Source: Zeimonas sp036675585
Lineage (GTDB): Bacteria; Pseudomonadota; Gammaproteobacteria; Burkholderiales; Burkholderiaceae_E
DNA: 10,708 nt
Assembly: GCA_036675585.1 (NCBI GenBank)
Contig: JAKFES010000232.1
Span: 1-10,708, forward strand
Direction of reading: 5' to 3'
Below are positions 1-9,307 of the stretch, piece after piece (the stretch's first letter is position 1; the number at the start of each line of letters is the position of its first letter). The position numbers and the translations under genes were made by a program. The notes under the pieces were generated by a model, which was given only the letters and a program-made list of their open reading frames with translations, ran no database searches and had not been told where the DNA came from.

Positions 1-90
1 CCTCTGCGTGGCTATAGCTCATGATTGATATATCGGACTCGGGCACGGTCGTTTACGCACCCGCCTTGCGCAGCGCGCCTCGTGAGACGT
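1..90. other. Left-end flank without recognised gene
   Basis: These 90 nt follow the stop codon of the chimeric frame on the minus strand. Their left half is AT-richer than the operon. I see no convincing terminator, promoter or gene start in it, only short imperfect palindromes such as TCATGA. An open frame on the plus strand starting at 25 runs antisense to the binding-protein fragment and looks like a shadow. Confidence 0.3.
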
Positions 91-635
91 CTACTGGTAA
101 TCAAGCGTGATCAAACCGGCGGGCATTTTCTGCATGCCCACGACATCAACCCCAGCTACCTCCTTAATCAGCTTGAAGCCTTCGTCGAACCCGTTGGCCA
201 TCTCCGGCTTGAAATTCTTGAGGAGGTCGGATCGCACCTGGTGCTTGAAAAGTGCAGCCGCCTTTGGAGAGAGTTTCAAGCGAGCGAACTGTTCAGTCCA
301 AACTTCGTCGTCCCTCTGGAGGATGTCCACTACCTCCTGATAAGCAGCAACAAAAGCTCGGGCGTTGGACGGGTTTTCTCGGGCATAGTCTTCCCGGATG
401 CCGAAGAGCAGGTACGGCAGTGTGGGGAGTCCAAGCTGATCAGACAGCTGGCGGATTGTGACAAGCGTCTTGAATTTTCCACTTGCAACCATCTCCGGGC
501 CTATCGAATTCCACATTTGCGTGGCATCAAGCTCTCCGTTCTCGATCAAGCCGCGCAGAAGCGGGACAGCGCCTTCCTGCATCGTCACTTCTTTCTCAAG
601 ATTGACTCCATGGATCTTCTTCGCTGCAGCGAGCA
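91..635 (-). other. 5'-truncated solute-binding protein fragment of lower G+C
   Basis: This part of the frame encodes about 180 residues resembling the C-terminal lobe of NMT1/SsuA/TauA-like periplasmic binding proteins, which bind nitrate, sulfonates, taurine or similar small molecules. It lacks a signal peptide and the whole N-terminal lobe. Sampled 60-nt blocks at 241-360 are about 52% G+C, against about 68% at 1021-1080 inside the ATPase part, and AT-ending codons are more frequent. It ends at a TAG at 91-93. The ligand cannot be told from this half. The segment looks foreign to the amino-acid transport operon it is joined to. The right boundary is approximate (618-636). Confidence 0.6.
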
Positions 636-1251
636 TGATCATCGTGTCGAGCACTTCCTTGACCATCTCCGGATCGAGCGCCGAAGTGGGCTCGTCGAAC
701 AGCATGATCGACGGTTCCATGCACAGGGCGCGCGCGATCGCCACGCGCTGCTGCTGGCCCCCCGAGATCTGCCCCGGATACTTGTGCGCCTGGTCGGCGA
801 TGCGAACGCGCTCGAGAAAGCGCATCGCGCTCGCCTGCGCTTCGGCCGTCGGCTTGCGCAGCACCCACACCGGCGCGAGCGTGCAGTTCTCCAGCACGGT
901 CAGGTGCGGGAAGAGATTGAAGTGCTGGAACACCATGCCGACGGTCGAACGCACCGCGTCGATGTTCTTCAGGTTGTCGGTGAGTTCGGTGCCGTGGACG
1001 ACGATGCGCCCCTGCTGGTGCGGCTCGAGGCGGTTGATGCAGCGGATCAATGTCGACTTGCCCGACCCCGACGGCCCGCAGATCACGATGCGCTCGCCGG
1101 TGTGCACCTGCAGGTCGATGTCGCGCAGGACCTGGAAGTCGCCGAACCACTTGCTCAGGTGCTCGATGACGATCGCGGGTTCGGTGCCCGGCGCGCGCGA
1201 CGCGCGGGACGGAACGTGCGCGGCTTCGCGCGCCGCCGGGATTTCGCTCAT
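91..1251 (-). CDS. aapP: Chimeric ORF: AapP-type ATPase N-part fused to an unrelated binding-protein C-part
   Basis: A 386-residue open frame. Residues 26-205 are a polar-amino-acid transporter ATPase (AapP/GlnQ type): Walker A GPSGSGKST (59-67), Q-loop Q109 in MVFQHFNLFPHLTV, signature ISGGQQQR (162-169), Walker B SIMLFDEP (181-188) and D-loop SALD (190-193). The normal continuation after LDTMI should carry the switch histidine in a VTHEMGFA motif and about 45 more residues, but this is absent. From about residue 206 the chain continues as the C-terminal half of a NitT/TauT/SsuA-type solute-binding protein (GAVPLLRGLIENGELDATQM, then PYLLFGIREDYARENPSNAR). The ATPase half belongs here, 38 nt after aapM. 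Without the H-loop it is unlikely to hydrolyse ATP normally. G+C and codon choice shift at the join, which points to an assembly chimera or a recombination scar. The domain assignments are firm; whether this is one real protein is doubtful. Confidence 0.7.
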   Translation of the reverse strand: MSEIPAAREAAHVPSRASRAPGTEPAIVIEHLSKWFGDFQVLRDIDLQVHTGERIVICGPSGSGKSTLIRCINRLEPHQQGRIVVHGTELTDNLKNIDAVRSTVGMVFQHFNLFPHLTVLENCTLAPVWVLRKPTAEAQASAMRFLERVRIADQAHKYPGQISGGQQQRVAIARALCMEPSIMLFDEPTSALDPEMVKEVLDTMIMLAAAKKIHGVNLEKEVTMQEGAVPLLRGLIENGELDATQMWNSIGPEMVASGKFKTLVTIRQLSDQLGLPTLPYLLFGIREDYARENPSNARAFVAAYQEVVDILQRDDEVWTEQFARLKLSPKAAALFKHQVRSDLLKNFKPEMANGFDEGFKLIKEVAGVDVVGMQKMPAGLITLDYQ

Positions 1252-1265
1252 GTGCGCAGGCTCAT
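1248..1265 (-). CDS. Possible 5-codon leader minicistron before the ATPase gene
   Basis: A strong GGAGG lies 8 nt before an ATG at 1265 that encodes only MSLRT. Its TGA stop overlaps the ATG of the ATPase gene (ATGA). The ATPase start itself is 22 nt from this ribosome binding site, too far for efficient direct use. Ribosomes could load at the minicistron and reinitiate on the ATPase gene. It may equally be chance, with the ATPase start used inefficiently. Confidence 0.25.
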   Translation of the reverse strand: MSLRT

Positions 1266-1289
1266 TGGCGGTTCCTCCGGCGTGCCTGC

Positions 1290-2342
1290 TCACTTTCGAT
1301 CGCCGTGCGCGAGCCCGCGTTCGAGCCACTGGCTGTAGCGGGACATCGCGAAGCAGAACACCCAGTACACGGCGATCGAGAACAGGAACGCCTCGATGAA
1401 ATACTTCTTCCAGGCGAAGTCGGTTTCCACCGATTTCTTCACCGCGTAGGCGAAATCGTAGATCGCGATGATCACGACGAGCGACGTGTCCTTGAACAGC
1501 GAGATGAAGCTGTTGACGATCGACGGGATCGCCACGCGCAGCGCCTGCGGCAGGATCACGAAGCCCATCGATTTCCAGTAGGGCAGCCCGAGCGCCTCGG
1601 CGGCTTCGTACTGGCCGCGCGGCACCGCCTGCAGCCCGCCGCGCACCGCTTCGGCGAGGTAGGCGGCGACGAACAGGATCAGCGCGATCTGCGCGCGCAG
1701 CAACTGCTCGACGCGCAGGTTCTCGGGCAGGAACAGCGCGAACATCACCGAGGCCATGAACAGCACGGTGATCAGCGGCACGCCGCGGATGACCTCGATG
1801 TACACGACCGAAAGCGAGTGCACGATCGGCAGCGACGAACGCCGGCCCAGCGCGAGCAGCACGCCGAGCGGGAACGCGAACGCGACGCCGAAGATCGCGA
1901 GGATCAGCGTCACCGGCAGCCCGCCCCATTGCTCGCTGCGCACGCGCTCGAGCCCGAAGCCGCCGCCCATCAGCCAGAACGCGGCGGCGATTCCGGCGAG
2001 CCAGACGAGCGCAAGCGAGGCGCGCCAGAAGCGCGGGATCGCCGAGACGACGAGCAGCGCGCACAGCACCCCGATCACGATCGCCGGGCGCCACTGCAGC
2101 TCGAACGGATAGAAGCCGAACAGCATGAAGCGGAACTTCTCGGCGACGACCGCCCAGCAGGCGCCCTGGCCGCGTACCGCGTCGCAGGCCGACGCCGGCG
2201 CGCGACCCCAGACCGCGTCGAAGACGAGCCAGTCGAGCGCCGGCGGCAGCGCCCAGGCGAGCAACGCGACCACGAAGATCGTCAGCGCCGCGTTGCCCGG
2301 CGACGAGAACAGGTTCGCGCGAATCCAGCTCAATGCGCTCAC
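1290..2342 (-). CDS. aapM: General L-amino-acid ABC transporter, permease (AapM/BztC/YhdY type)
   Basis: A 350-residue inner-membrane permease, partner of AapQ. WIRANLFSSPGNAALT (6-21) and the periplasmic GACWAVVAEKFRFMLFGFYP (60-79) are characteristic of AapM. The core has VVYIEVIRGVPLITVLFMAS (179-198), AYLAEAVRGGLQAVPRGQYE (227-246) and the EAA loop EAAEALGLPYWKSMGFVILP (247-266). SLFKDTSLVVIIAIYD (281-296) and SQWLERGLAHG (337-347) complete the family pattern, and the length is normal. The start is GTG at 2342, with GAGAAGG overlapping the aapQ stop 6 nt upstream, so translation is probably coupled. The next gene begins 38 nt after its stop. Confidence 0.93.
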   Translation of the reverse strand: MSALSWIRANLFSSPGNAALTIFVVALLAWALPPALDWLVFDAVWGRAPASACDAVRGQGACWAVVAEKFRFMLFGFYPFELQWRPAIVIGVLCALLVVSAIPRFWRASLALVWLAGIAAAFWLMGGGFGLERVRSEQWGGLPVTLILAIFGVAFAFPLGVLLALGRRSSLPIVHSLSVVYIEVIRGVPLITVLFMASVMFALFLPENLRVEQLLRAQIALILFVAAYLAEAVRGGLQAVPRGQYEAAEALGLPYWKSMGFVILPQALRVAIPSIVNSFISLFKDTSLVVIIAIYDFAYAVKKSVETDFAWKKYFIEAFLFSIAVYWVFCFAMSRYSQWLERGLAHGDRK

Positions 2343-2348
2343 GCCTTC

Positions 2349-3491
2349 TCAGCGTTCGACCAGGCGCACGCGCGCGTTGTACCAGTTCATCGCGAGCGAG
2401 ATCGCGAGGCTGATCGCCAGGTAGACGGCCATCAGGATCGCGATCGCCTCGATCGCCTGTCCGGTCTGGTTCATCGCGGTGTTCGCGACGGCGACCAGAT
2501 CGGGATAGCCGATCGCGACCGCGAGCGACGAGTTCTTCGTCAGGTTCAGGTACTGGCTGGTCAATGGCGGAACGATCACGCGCATCGCCTGCGGCAGCGT
2601 GACCAGTCGCAGGCGCTGGCCGGGCTTCAGGCCGAGCGCCATCGCCGCCTCGGTCTGCCCGGTGGGCACCGCGAGCAAGCCGCCGCGAACCACCTCGGCG
2701 ATGAACGCCGCCGTGTACGTCGACAGGCCGACGAGCAACGCGATGAACTCCGGCGACATCGCGCGCCCGCCGTCGAAGTCGAAGCCGCCCAGCTCGGGGA
2801 CGTCGAGGGCGGTGGGGGCGCCGAAGGCCCACCACGCGAGCACGGGCAGCCCGATCGCGAGCGCCGCCGTCGGGCCGAACAGCGGCCACCGCAGGCCGGT
2901 GTCGCGCTGGCGGCGCCGGACGACGGCGCGCCAGGCAAGCGCGAGCACGAGCGCCGCGGCGAGCGCCCAGCCGGCGGCGACCCAGCCGGGCGCACCCTCG
3001 GGCCACGCATAGCGCAGCCCGCGCTGGCTCAGGAAGGCGAGCCCGCCGAAGCCGATCGCGTTGCGCACCGGTGGCAGCAGCTCGGTGATGAGTCCGTACC
3101 AGACGAACAGCTGCAGCAGCAACGGGATGTTGCGCACGGACTCGACGTAGGCGCCGGCGATGCGCGCGACCAGCCAGTTCGACGACAGCCGCGCGATGCC
3201 CACGAGCGTGCCGAGCACGGTGGCCGCGACGATGCCGAGCGCGGAAAGCCACAGCGTATTGACCAGCCCGACGAGGAATGCGCGCGCGTAGGAGTCGGAC
3301 GGCGCGTACTCGACGTGCGTCTCGGCGATCTCGAACCCGGCTTCGCGCGACAGGAAGTCGAAGCCGACCTGGATCTGTCGCGTCTGCAGGTTGTGCAGCG
3401 TGTTCGAGACGAGATACCAGCCGACGCCGATCACCGCGGCGAGCAGCAGCGCCTGATAGAGAACCGCGCGGACGCGTTCGCTCTGGAACAT
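2349..3491 (-). CDS. aapQ: General L-amino-acid ABC transporter, permease (AapQ/BztB/YhdX type)
   Basis: A 380-residue inner-membrane permease that pairs with AapM to form the amino-acid channel. There is an N-terminal membrane segment (about 9-28), then the conserved FDFLSREAGFEI (44-55) and YARAFLVGLVNTLWLS (68-83), then the HisM-type permease core. The core is split by an extra hydrophobic region (about 165-225), as in AapQ and YhdX. The cytoplasmic EAA loop is EAAMALGLKPGQRLRLVTLP (281-300), which contacts the ATPase. SVRNIPLLLQLFVWYG (118-133) is also a family hallmark. The ATG at 3491 has no good ribosome binding site upstream. The 67-nt gap to aapJ is GC-rich with GCCGGC inverted repeats that may separate the highly expressed binding protein from the permeases. 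The stop lies 6 nt before the aapM start. Confidence 0.93.
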   Translation of the reverse strand: MFQSERVRAVLYQALLLAAVIGVGWYLVSNTLHNLQTRQIQVGFDFLSREAGFEIAETHVEYAPSDSYARAFLVGLVNTLWLSALGIVAATVLGTLVGIARLSSNWLVARIAGAYVESVRNIPLLLQLFVWYGLITELLPPVRNAIGFGGLAFLSQRGLRYAWPEGAPGWVAAGWALAAALVLALAWRAVVRRRQRDTGLRWPLFGPTAALAIGLPVLAWWAFGAPTALDVPELGGFDFDGGRAMSPEFIALLVGLSTYTAAFIAEVVRGGLLAVPTGQTEAAMALGLKPGQRLRLVTLPQAMRVIVPPLTSQYLNLTKNSSLAVAIGYPDLVAVANTAMNQTGQAIEAIAILMAVYLAISLAISLAMNWYNARVRLVER

Positions 3492-3558
3492 CTCGTGTGC
3501 GACGGCGTTGCGCGCGGCCCGCGGGGCAGCCGGCGAGGGCGGACGAAGCCGGCGCGCG

Positions 3559-4569
3559 TCAGCGGATCGGCGGCGCGTACATCAGGCCGCCGTCGCGCCA
3601 TTGCGCGTTCAGCCCGCGCGCGATGCCGATCGGGCCGATATTGCGCTCGTAGAGCTCGCCGTAGTTGCCGACCGCCTTGATCGCGCGCGCCATCCAGTCG
3701 TTGTCGAGGCCGAGCCCCTTGCCGATGTCGCCGGTGACGCCGAGCAGCCGCTGGATCGGTGGCTCCTTGCTCGACGTCTTCAACTGGTCGACGTTGGCCG
3801 ACGTGACGCCGTATTCCTCGGCCTCGATCAGGCCGAACAGCGTCCATTTGACGATCGCGAAGTACTCCCAGTCGCCGCGGCGCACGAGCGGGCCGAGCGG
3901 CTCCTTCGAGATCGCCTCGGGCAGGATCACGTAGTCGTCCTTGTTCGCCGCCTTCAGCCGCGTGGCGGCGAGCCCCGAGATGTCGGTGGTGAACACGTCG
4001 CAGCGGCCCGAGAAGAACGCCTGCTCGACCTGCTGCAGCTCGTTGACGACGACCGGCCGGAAATTCATCTTCTTCGTACGGAAGTAGTCGCTCAGGTTCA
4101 GCTCGGTCGTGGTGCCCGGCTGCACGCAGACGGTGGCGCCGTTGAGCTGCGTGGCGCTGGTGATCTTCGCGTCCTTGCGTACCATGAAGCCCTGGCCGTC
4201 GTAGAAGATCGTGCCGGCGAAGACGGCGCCGAGCGTGGCGTCGCGGCTCGCGGTCCACGTCGTGTTGCGCGACAGGATGTCGACTTCGCCCGACTGCAGC
4301 ACCGTGAACCGGTTCTGCGTGTTCGTCGGCACGAACTGGACCTTGTTCGCATCGCCGAGGATCGCCGCGGCGACGGCACGGCAGAAATCGACGTCGATTC
4401 CGTTCCAGCGTCCCTGGCTGTCGGGCCCGGAGAACCCGATCAGGCCGGTGTTCACGCCGCAGCGCAGAACGCCCTTCTCCTTGATCGAATCGAGCGTCGG
4501 TCCCGCCGAAGCGACGGCGGGTACGAGCCATGCGGCGGCGAGGCACACGGCCAGGCGCAATCGGGGCAT
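3559..4569 (-). CDS. aapJ: General L-amino-acid ABC transporter, periplasmic binding protein
   Basis: A 336-residue solute-binding protein of the polar-amino-acid family (AapJ/BztA/YhdW type) that captures amino acids in the periplasm for the AapQM permease. Residues 1-22 form a signal peptide (MPRLRLAVCLAAAWLVPAVA) with a likely cut after A20-S21-A22. The mature part shows LRCGVNTGLIGFSGPDSQG (35-53), WNGIDVDFCRAVAAAI (55-70), VDILSRNTTWTASRDATLG (96-114), ATVCVQPGTTTELNLSDYF (145-163), DVFTTDISGL (191-200) and YGELYERNIGPIG (303-315), all characteristic of this subfamily. I start at ATG 4569 because GGAG sits 7 nt upstream and the signal peptide then begins properly. An in-frame ATG at 4587 has no ribosome binding site. 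Length is normal. It leads the importer genes and follows gcvT. Confidence 0.93.
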   Translation of the reverse strand: MPRLRLAVCLAAAWLVPAVASAGPTLDSIKEKGVLRCGVNTGLIGFSGPDSQGRWNGIDVDFCRAVAAAILGDANKVQFVPTNTQNRFTVLQSGEVDILSRNTTWTASRDATLGAVFAGTIFYDGQGFMVRKDAKITSATQLNGATVCVQPGTTTELNLSDYFRTKKMNFRPVVVNELQQVEQAFFSGRCDVFTTDISGLAATRLKAANKDDYVILPEAISKEPLGPLVRRGDWEYFAIVKWTLFGLIEAEEYGVTSANVDQLKTSSKEPPIQRLLGVTGDIGKGLGLDNDWMARAIKAVGNYGELYERNIGPIGIARGLNAQWRDGGLMYAPPIR

Positions 4570-4593
4570 CTCGGGTCTCCGGGTCATCTGAAA

Positions 4594-4621
4594 GTGCGCA
4601 CAGTCTCACCCAAATGCGCAC
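4594..4621. repeat. Paired TGCGCAC motif (dyad or operator candidate)
   Basis: GTGCGCAC (4594-4601, a perfect palindrome) and ATGCGCAC (4614-4621) lie 20 bp apart, start to start, about two helical turns, just upstream of aapJ. GTGCGCA and TGCGCAC can also pair as a 7-bp stem with a 14-nt loop. It could be a binding site for a dimeric regulator near the aapJ start, or an RNA hairpin. No known operator was recognised. Confidence 0.35.
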
Positions 4622-4630
4622 GGCGCGCCA
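4615..4630 (-). promoter_or_regulatory. Possible sigma-54 promoter upstream of aapJ
   Basis: The minus strand reads TGGCGCGCCGTGCGCA, which fits the sigma-54 pattern TGGCACG-N4-TTGCA at 9 of 12 positions, with the essential GG and GC at the required 10-nt spacing. A start about 12 nt downstream would leave a leader of about 36 nt before the aapJ ATG. The E. coli homologues yhdWXYZ are known to be under nitrogen (NtrC/sigma-54) control, which makes the idea reasonable. In GC-rich DNA such a match can arise by chance, and no NtrC site was recognised. Confidence 0.3.
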
Positions 4631-4646
4631 CCGTTCGCGGCGGCGC
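4625..4646 (-). terminator. GC-rich hairpin after gcvT
   Basis: An 8-bp stem with one G-U pair (minus strand GCGCCGCC, loop GCGAAC, GGTGGCGC) begins 18 nt after the gcvT stop codon. There is no T-tract after it, so termination would be partial or Rho-assisted. It overlaps the possible sigma-54 element described separately. Confidence 0.35.
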
Positions 4647-4664
4647 CCGGAGTGTGAACAGGCC

Positions 4665-5797
4665 CTAGCGCTTGTAGCGTTTGGGCACGAAGGGCAGCGG
4701 CGCCGGCGAGACCGACGGGCGACGCTCGCGCACGACCGCGCGTAGCGTCGCGGCGCGCTCGCCCTCGAGCGCGGCGCGTTCGATGCGCGCGAGCATCACC
4801 GGGTGCCCGAGCGTGGGCGAGACGGTTCCGCTGGTGACCTCGCCGACGACACGTTCGTCGGCGTCGACGATCGGCGCGTGCGCGCGGATCGGAACGTTCT
4901 CGTGCGACACCAGGCCGGCCAGCCGGTGCGTCGTGCCTTCGGCGAGCTGGCGCAGCACGACGGCCGCGCCGGGAAACCCGCCCGCCTTCGCGCCGCCCGC
5001 GCGCCGCGAACGGGGAATCGCGAACGCGAGTCCCGACTCCACCGGCGTCGTCGACGCGTCGATGTCGCTGCCGTGCAGCGGCAGTCCCGCCTCGAGACGC
5101 AGCGTGTCGCGCGCGCCGAGTCCGGCGAGCCGCACGCGGTGATCCTCGAGCAGGCGCTCGACGATCGCGCCGGCGCGCTCGAGCGGCAGCGAGATCTCGA
5201 ATCCGTCCTCGCCGGTGTAGCCCGAGCGCGTCGCGAAGCACGATGCGCCGAGCAGCCGCAGCGAACGCGCCTGCATGAAGCGCATCGATTCGCACGCGGG
5301 ATCGAGCGCGGCGAGCGCCGCCTCGGCGAACGGCCCCTGCAATGCGATCAGCGCCGCGTCGATCTCCTCGATCTCCAGCGCCGGGCAGCGCTCGCGCAAG
5401 CGCGCGAGGTCGGCGTCGCGGTTGCCGGCGTTGACGACCATGCGCACCTCGCCTTGCCCGCCGTCGTCGAGCCGCACGAGCATCAGGTCGTCTTCGATTC
5501 CGCCCGCCTCGTCGAGCAGCAGCGAGTAGCGCTGCAGCGAGTCGGGCCAGTCGTCGAAATCCACCGGCAACGCCGCCTCGAGCTGGGCCTGCAGCGTCGT
5601 GCGCGTGCCGTCGCGCGCCCGGATGCGCAGCTGCCCCATGTGCGAGACGTCGAACACGCTGGCCGACGCGCGCGTGTGCAGGTGCTCGGCGCGCAGGCCG
5701 TCGGCGTACTGGATCGGCATCCGGAAACCGGCGAAGGCGCCGAAGCGCGCGCCGTGCGCGGCGTGCAGCGAATGCAGTCCGATCTCGCGCAGCTCGC

Positions 5798-5801
<4 letters not shown>
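4665..5801 (-). CDS. gcvT: Aminomethyltransferase, T protein
   Basis: A 378-residue tetrahydrofolate-dependent enzyme that releases ammonia from aminomethyl-lipoyl-GcvH and forms 5,10-methylene-tetrahydrofolate. Visible family motifs are SVFDVSHMGQLRIRA (48-62), GGIEDDLMLVR (100-110) with the aspartate pair at the known catalytic position, LIALQGP (151-157), RSGYTGEDGFEI (192-203), GARDTLRLEAGLPLHGSDI (229-247) and TSGTVSPTLG (323-332). The start is GTG at 5801, preceded by GGGGAG at 7 nt spacing and overlapping the gcvP stop by 4 nt. The N-terminus (LHSLHAAHGARFGAFAGFRMPIQY) aligns with the family at this start. It is last of the gcv genes and 95 nt before aapJ, with no clear T-tract terminator between. 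Confidence 0.96.
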
Positions 5802-8728
<2,927 letters not shown>

Positions 8729-8861
8729 CGAAGCGTTTTCCGGCATTCGGAGATCGAAGCGGGATCCGGAACGGTCCGCCCGGAACCGTGCCGGCTGGAA
8801 GCCGGCTGGCCGTACGCCATCGGCGGTCCGGCCGCGCGACGACGCCGGGGGCGTTGCCGGG
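8729..8861 (-). other. gcvH-gcvP intergenic spacer with hairpin and short repeat
   Basis: This 133-nt spacer has no supportable reading frame. It contains a perfect 7-bp hairpin with a 3-nt loop (8790-8796 with 8800-8806, arms GCCGGCT/AGCCGGC), a 5-bp hairpin with arms ACGCC/GGCGT, and a direct repeat of CCGGAAC at 8766-8772 and 8780-8786. No T-tract follows on the minus strand. The hairpins could stabilise processed mRNA or lower expression of gcvP and gcvT relative to gcvH. H protein is usually needed in excess over the enzymes, which fits, but this is inference. Confidence 0.4.
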
Positions 8862-9248
8862 TCAGGCGGCTGCGGGGCCGGCGGTGTAGGCCGCCGCGTC
8901 GAGCAGCGCGTCGATCTGCGCCGGGTTCGATGGCCGCATGCGGAACAACCATCCGTCGCCGAACGGCGCGCCGTTGACCGTTTCGGGCGCTTCGGCAAGC
9001 GCCGTGTTCACCGCGACGACTTCGCCGTCGACCGGCGCATAGACGTCGGACGCCGCCTTGGTCGATTCGACGACGACGCACGCTTCGCCTTGGGCGAGCG
9101 TGCGCCCCGGCTCGGGCAGCTCGACGTAGACGAGCTCGCCGAGGGCGTCCTGCGCATGGAACGTGATGCCCATGGTGATCGTGCCGTCGGCTTCTCGGCG
9201 CACCCATTCGTGCGTCGGCGTGTAACGAAGATCGGAGGGGTTTTCCAA
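8862..9248 (-). CDS. gcvH: Glycine cleavage system H protein (lipoyl carrier)
   Basis: A 128-residue cytoplasmic carrier that shuttles the aminomethyl group of glycine between the P and T proteins on a lipoyl arm. LRYTPTHEWVRRE (7-19) is the family's N-terminal signature, and the lipoyl attachment lysine is K64 in VVVESTKAASD. The following VYAPVDGEVVAVN and the C-terminal GDGWLFRM are conserved, and the length is normal. The start is TTG at 9248: GGAG lies 6 nt upstream, no ATG or GTG fits the family start, and the next methionine (residue 26) is inside the conserved fold. It is the first gene after the glycine riboswitch. Its order ahead of gcvP and gcvT differs from the common gcvT-gcvH-gcvP order. 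The weak start codon may tune translation under riboswitch control. Confidence 0.95.
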   Translation of the reverse strand: MENPSDLRYTPTHEWVRREADGTITMGITFHAQDALGELVYVELPEPGRTLAQGEACVVVESTKAASDVYAPVDGEVVAVNTALAEAPETVNGAPFGDGWLFRMRPSNPAQIDALLDAAAYTAGPAAA

Positions 9249-9254
9249 GGCGGG

Positions 9255-9293
9255 CTCCGGAGACGGTGCGCGAGCGAAACGCCCGCGACGGAG
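9255..9293 (-). promoter_or_regulatory. Riboswitch expression platform with gcvH Shine-Dalgarno
   Basis: Between aptamer 2 and gcvH the minus strand holds CTCCG (9293-9289), an 8-bp hairpin (9287-9280 with 9276-9269, loop TTT, one G-U pair), and CCGGAG ending 6 nt before the TTG start. The GGAG at 9258-9255 is the ribosome binding site. CTCCG can pair with the CGGAG containing it, and CTCCGGAG is itself self-complementary. This arrangement fits control by exposing or hiding the Shine-Dalgarno sequence. No terminator with a T-run is present here, so translational control is the simpler reading. The alternative pairing is inferred from sequence, without folding. Confidence 0.5.
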
Positions 9294-9307
9294 TGAATCG
9301 GAACCCC

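Noticed and set aside
91..1251. A purposeful ATPase-binding-protein fusion as a new transporter type
   Set aside because: The ATPase lacks its switch histidine and the binding lobe lacks an N-lobe and a signal peptide, so a working fusion is implausible; a scar or artefact explains it better.
25..1338. A plus-strand frame of 437 codons over the left end
   Set aside because: It is antisense to the chimeric ATPase frame and shows only compositional bias, with no family resemblance.
1252..3252. Upstream extension of the ATPase frame giving a 1053-residue protein
   Set aside because: The extension overlaps aapM and aapQ in another frame and is Arg/Ala-rich noise; the ATPase family fold begins near residue 26 of the 1251 start.
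1305..3680. A 791-codon open frame on the plus strand opposite aapM and aapQ
   Set aside because: Its translation is dominated by Arg, Asp, Glu and Gln without any family motif and it mirrors the coding strand of two clear permeases.
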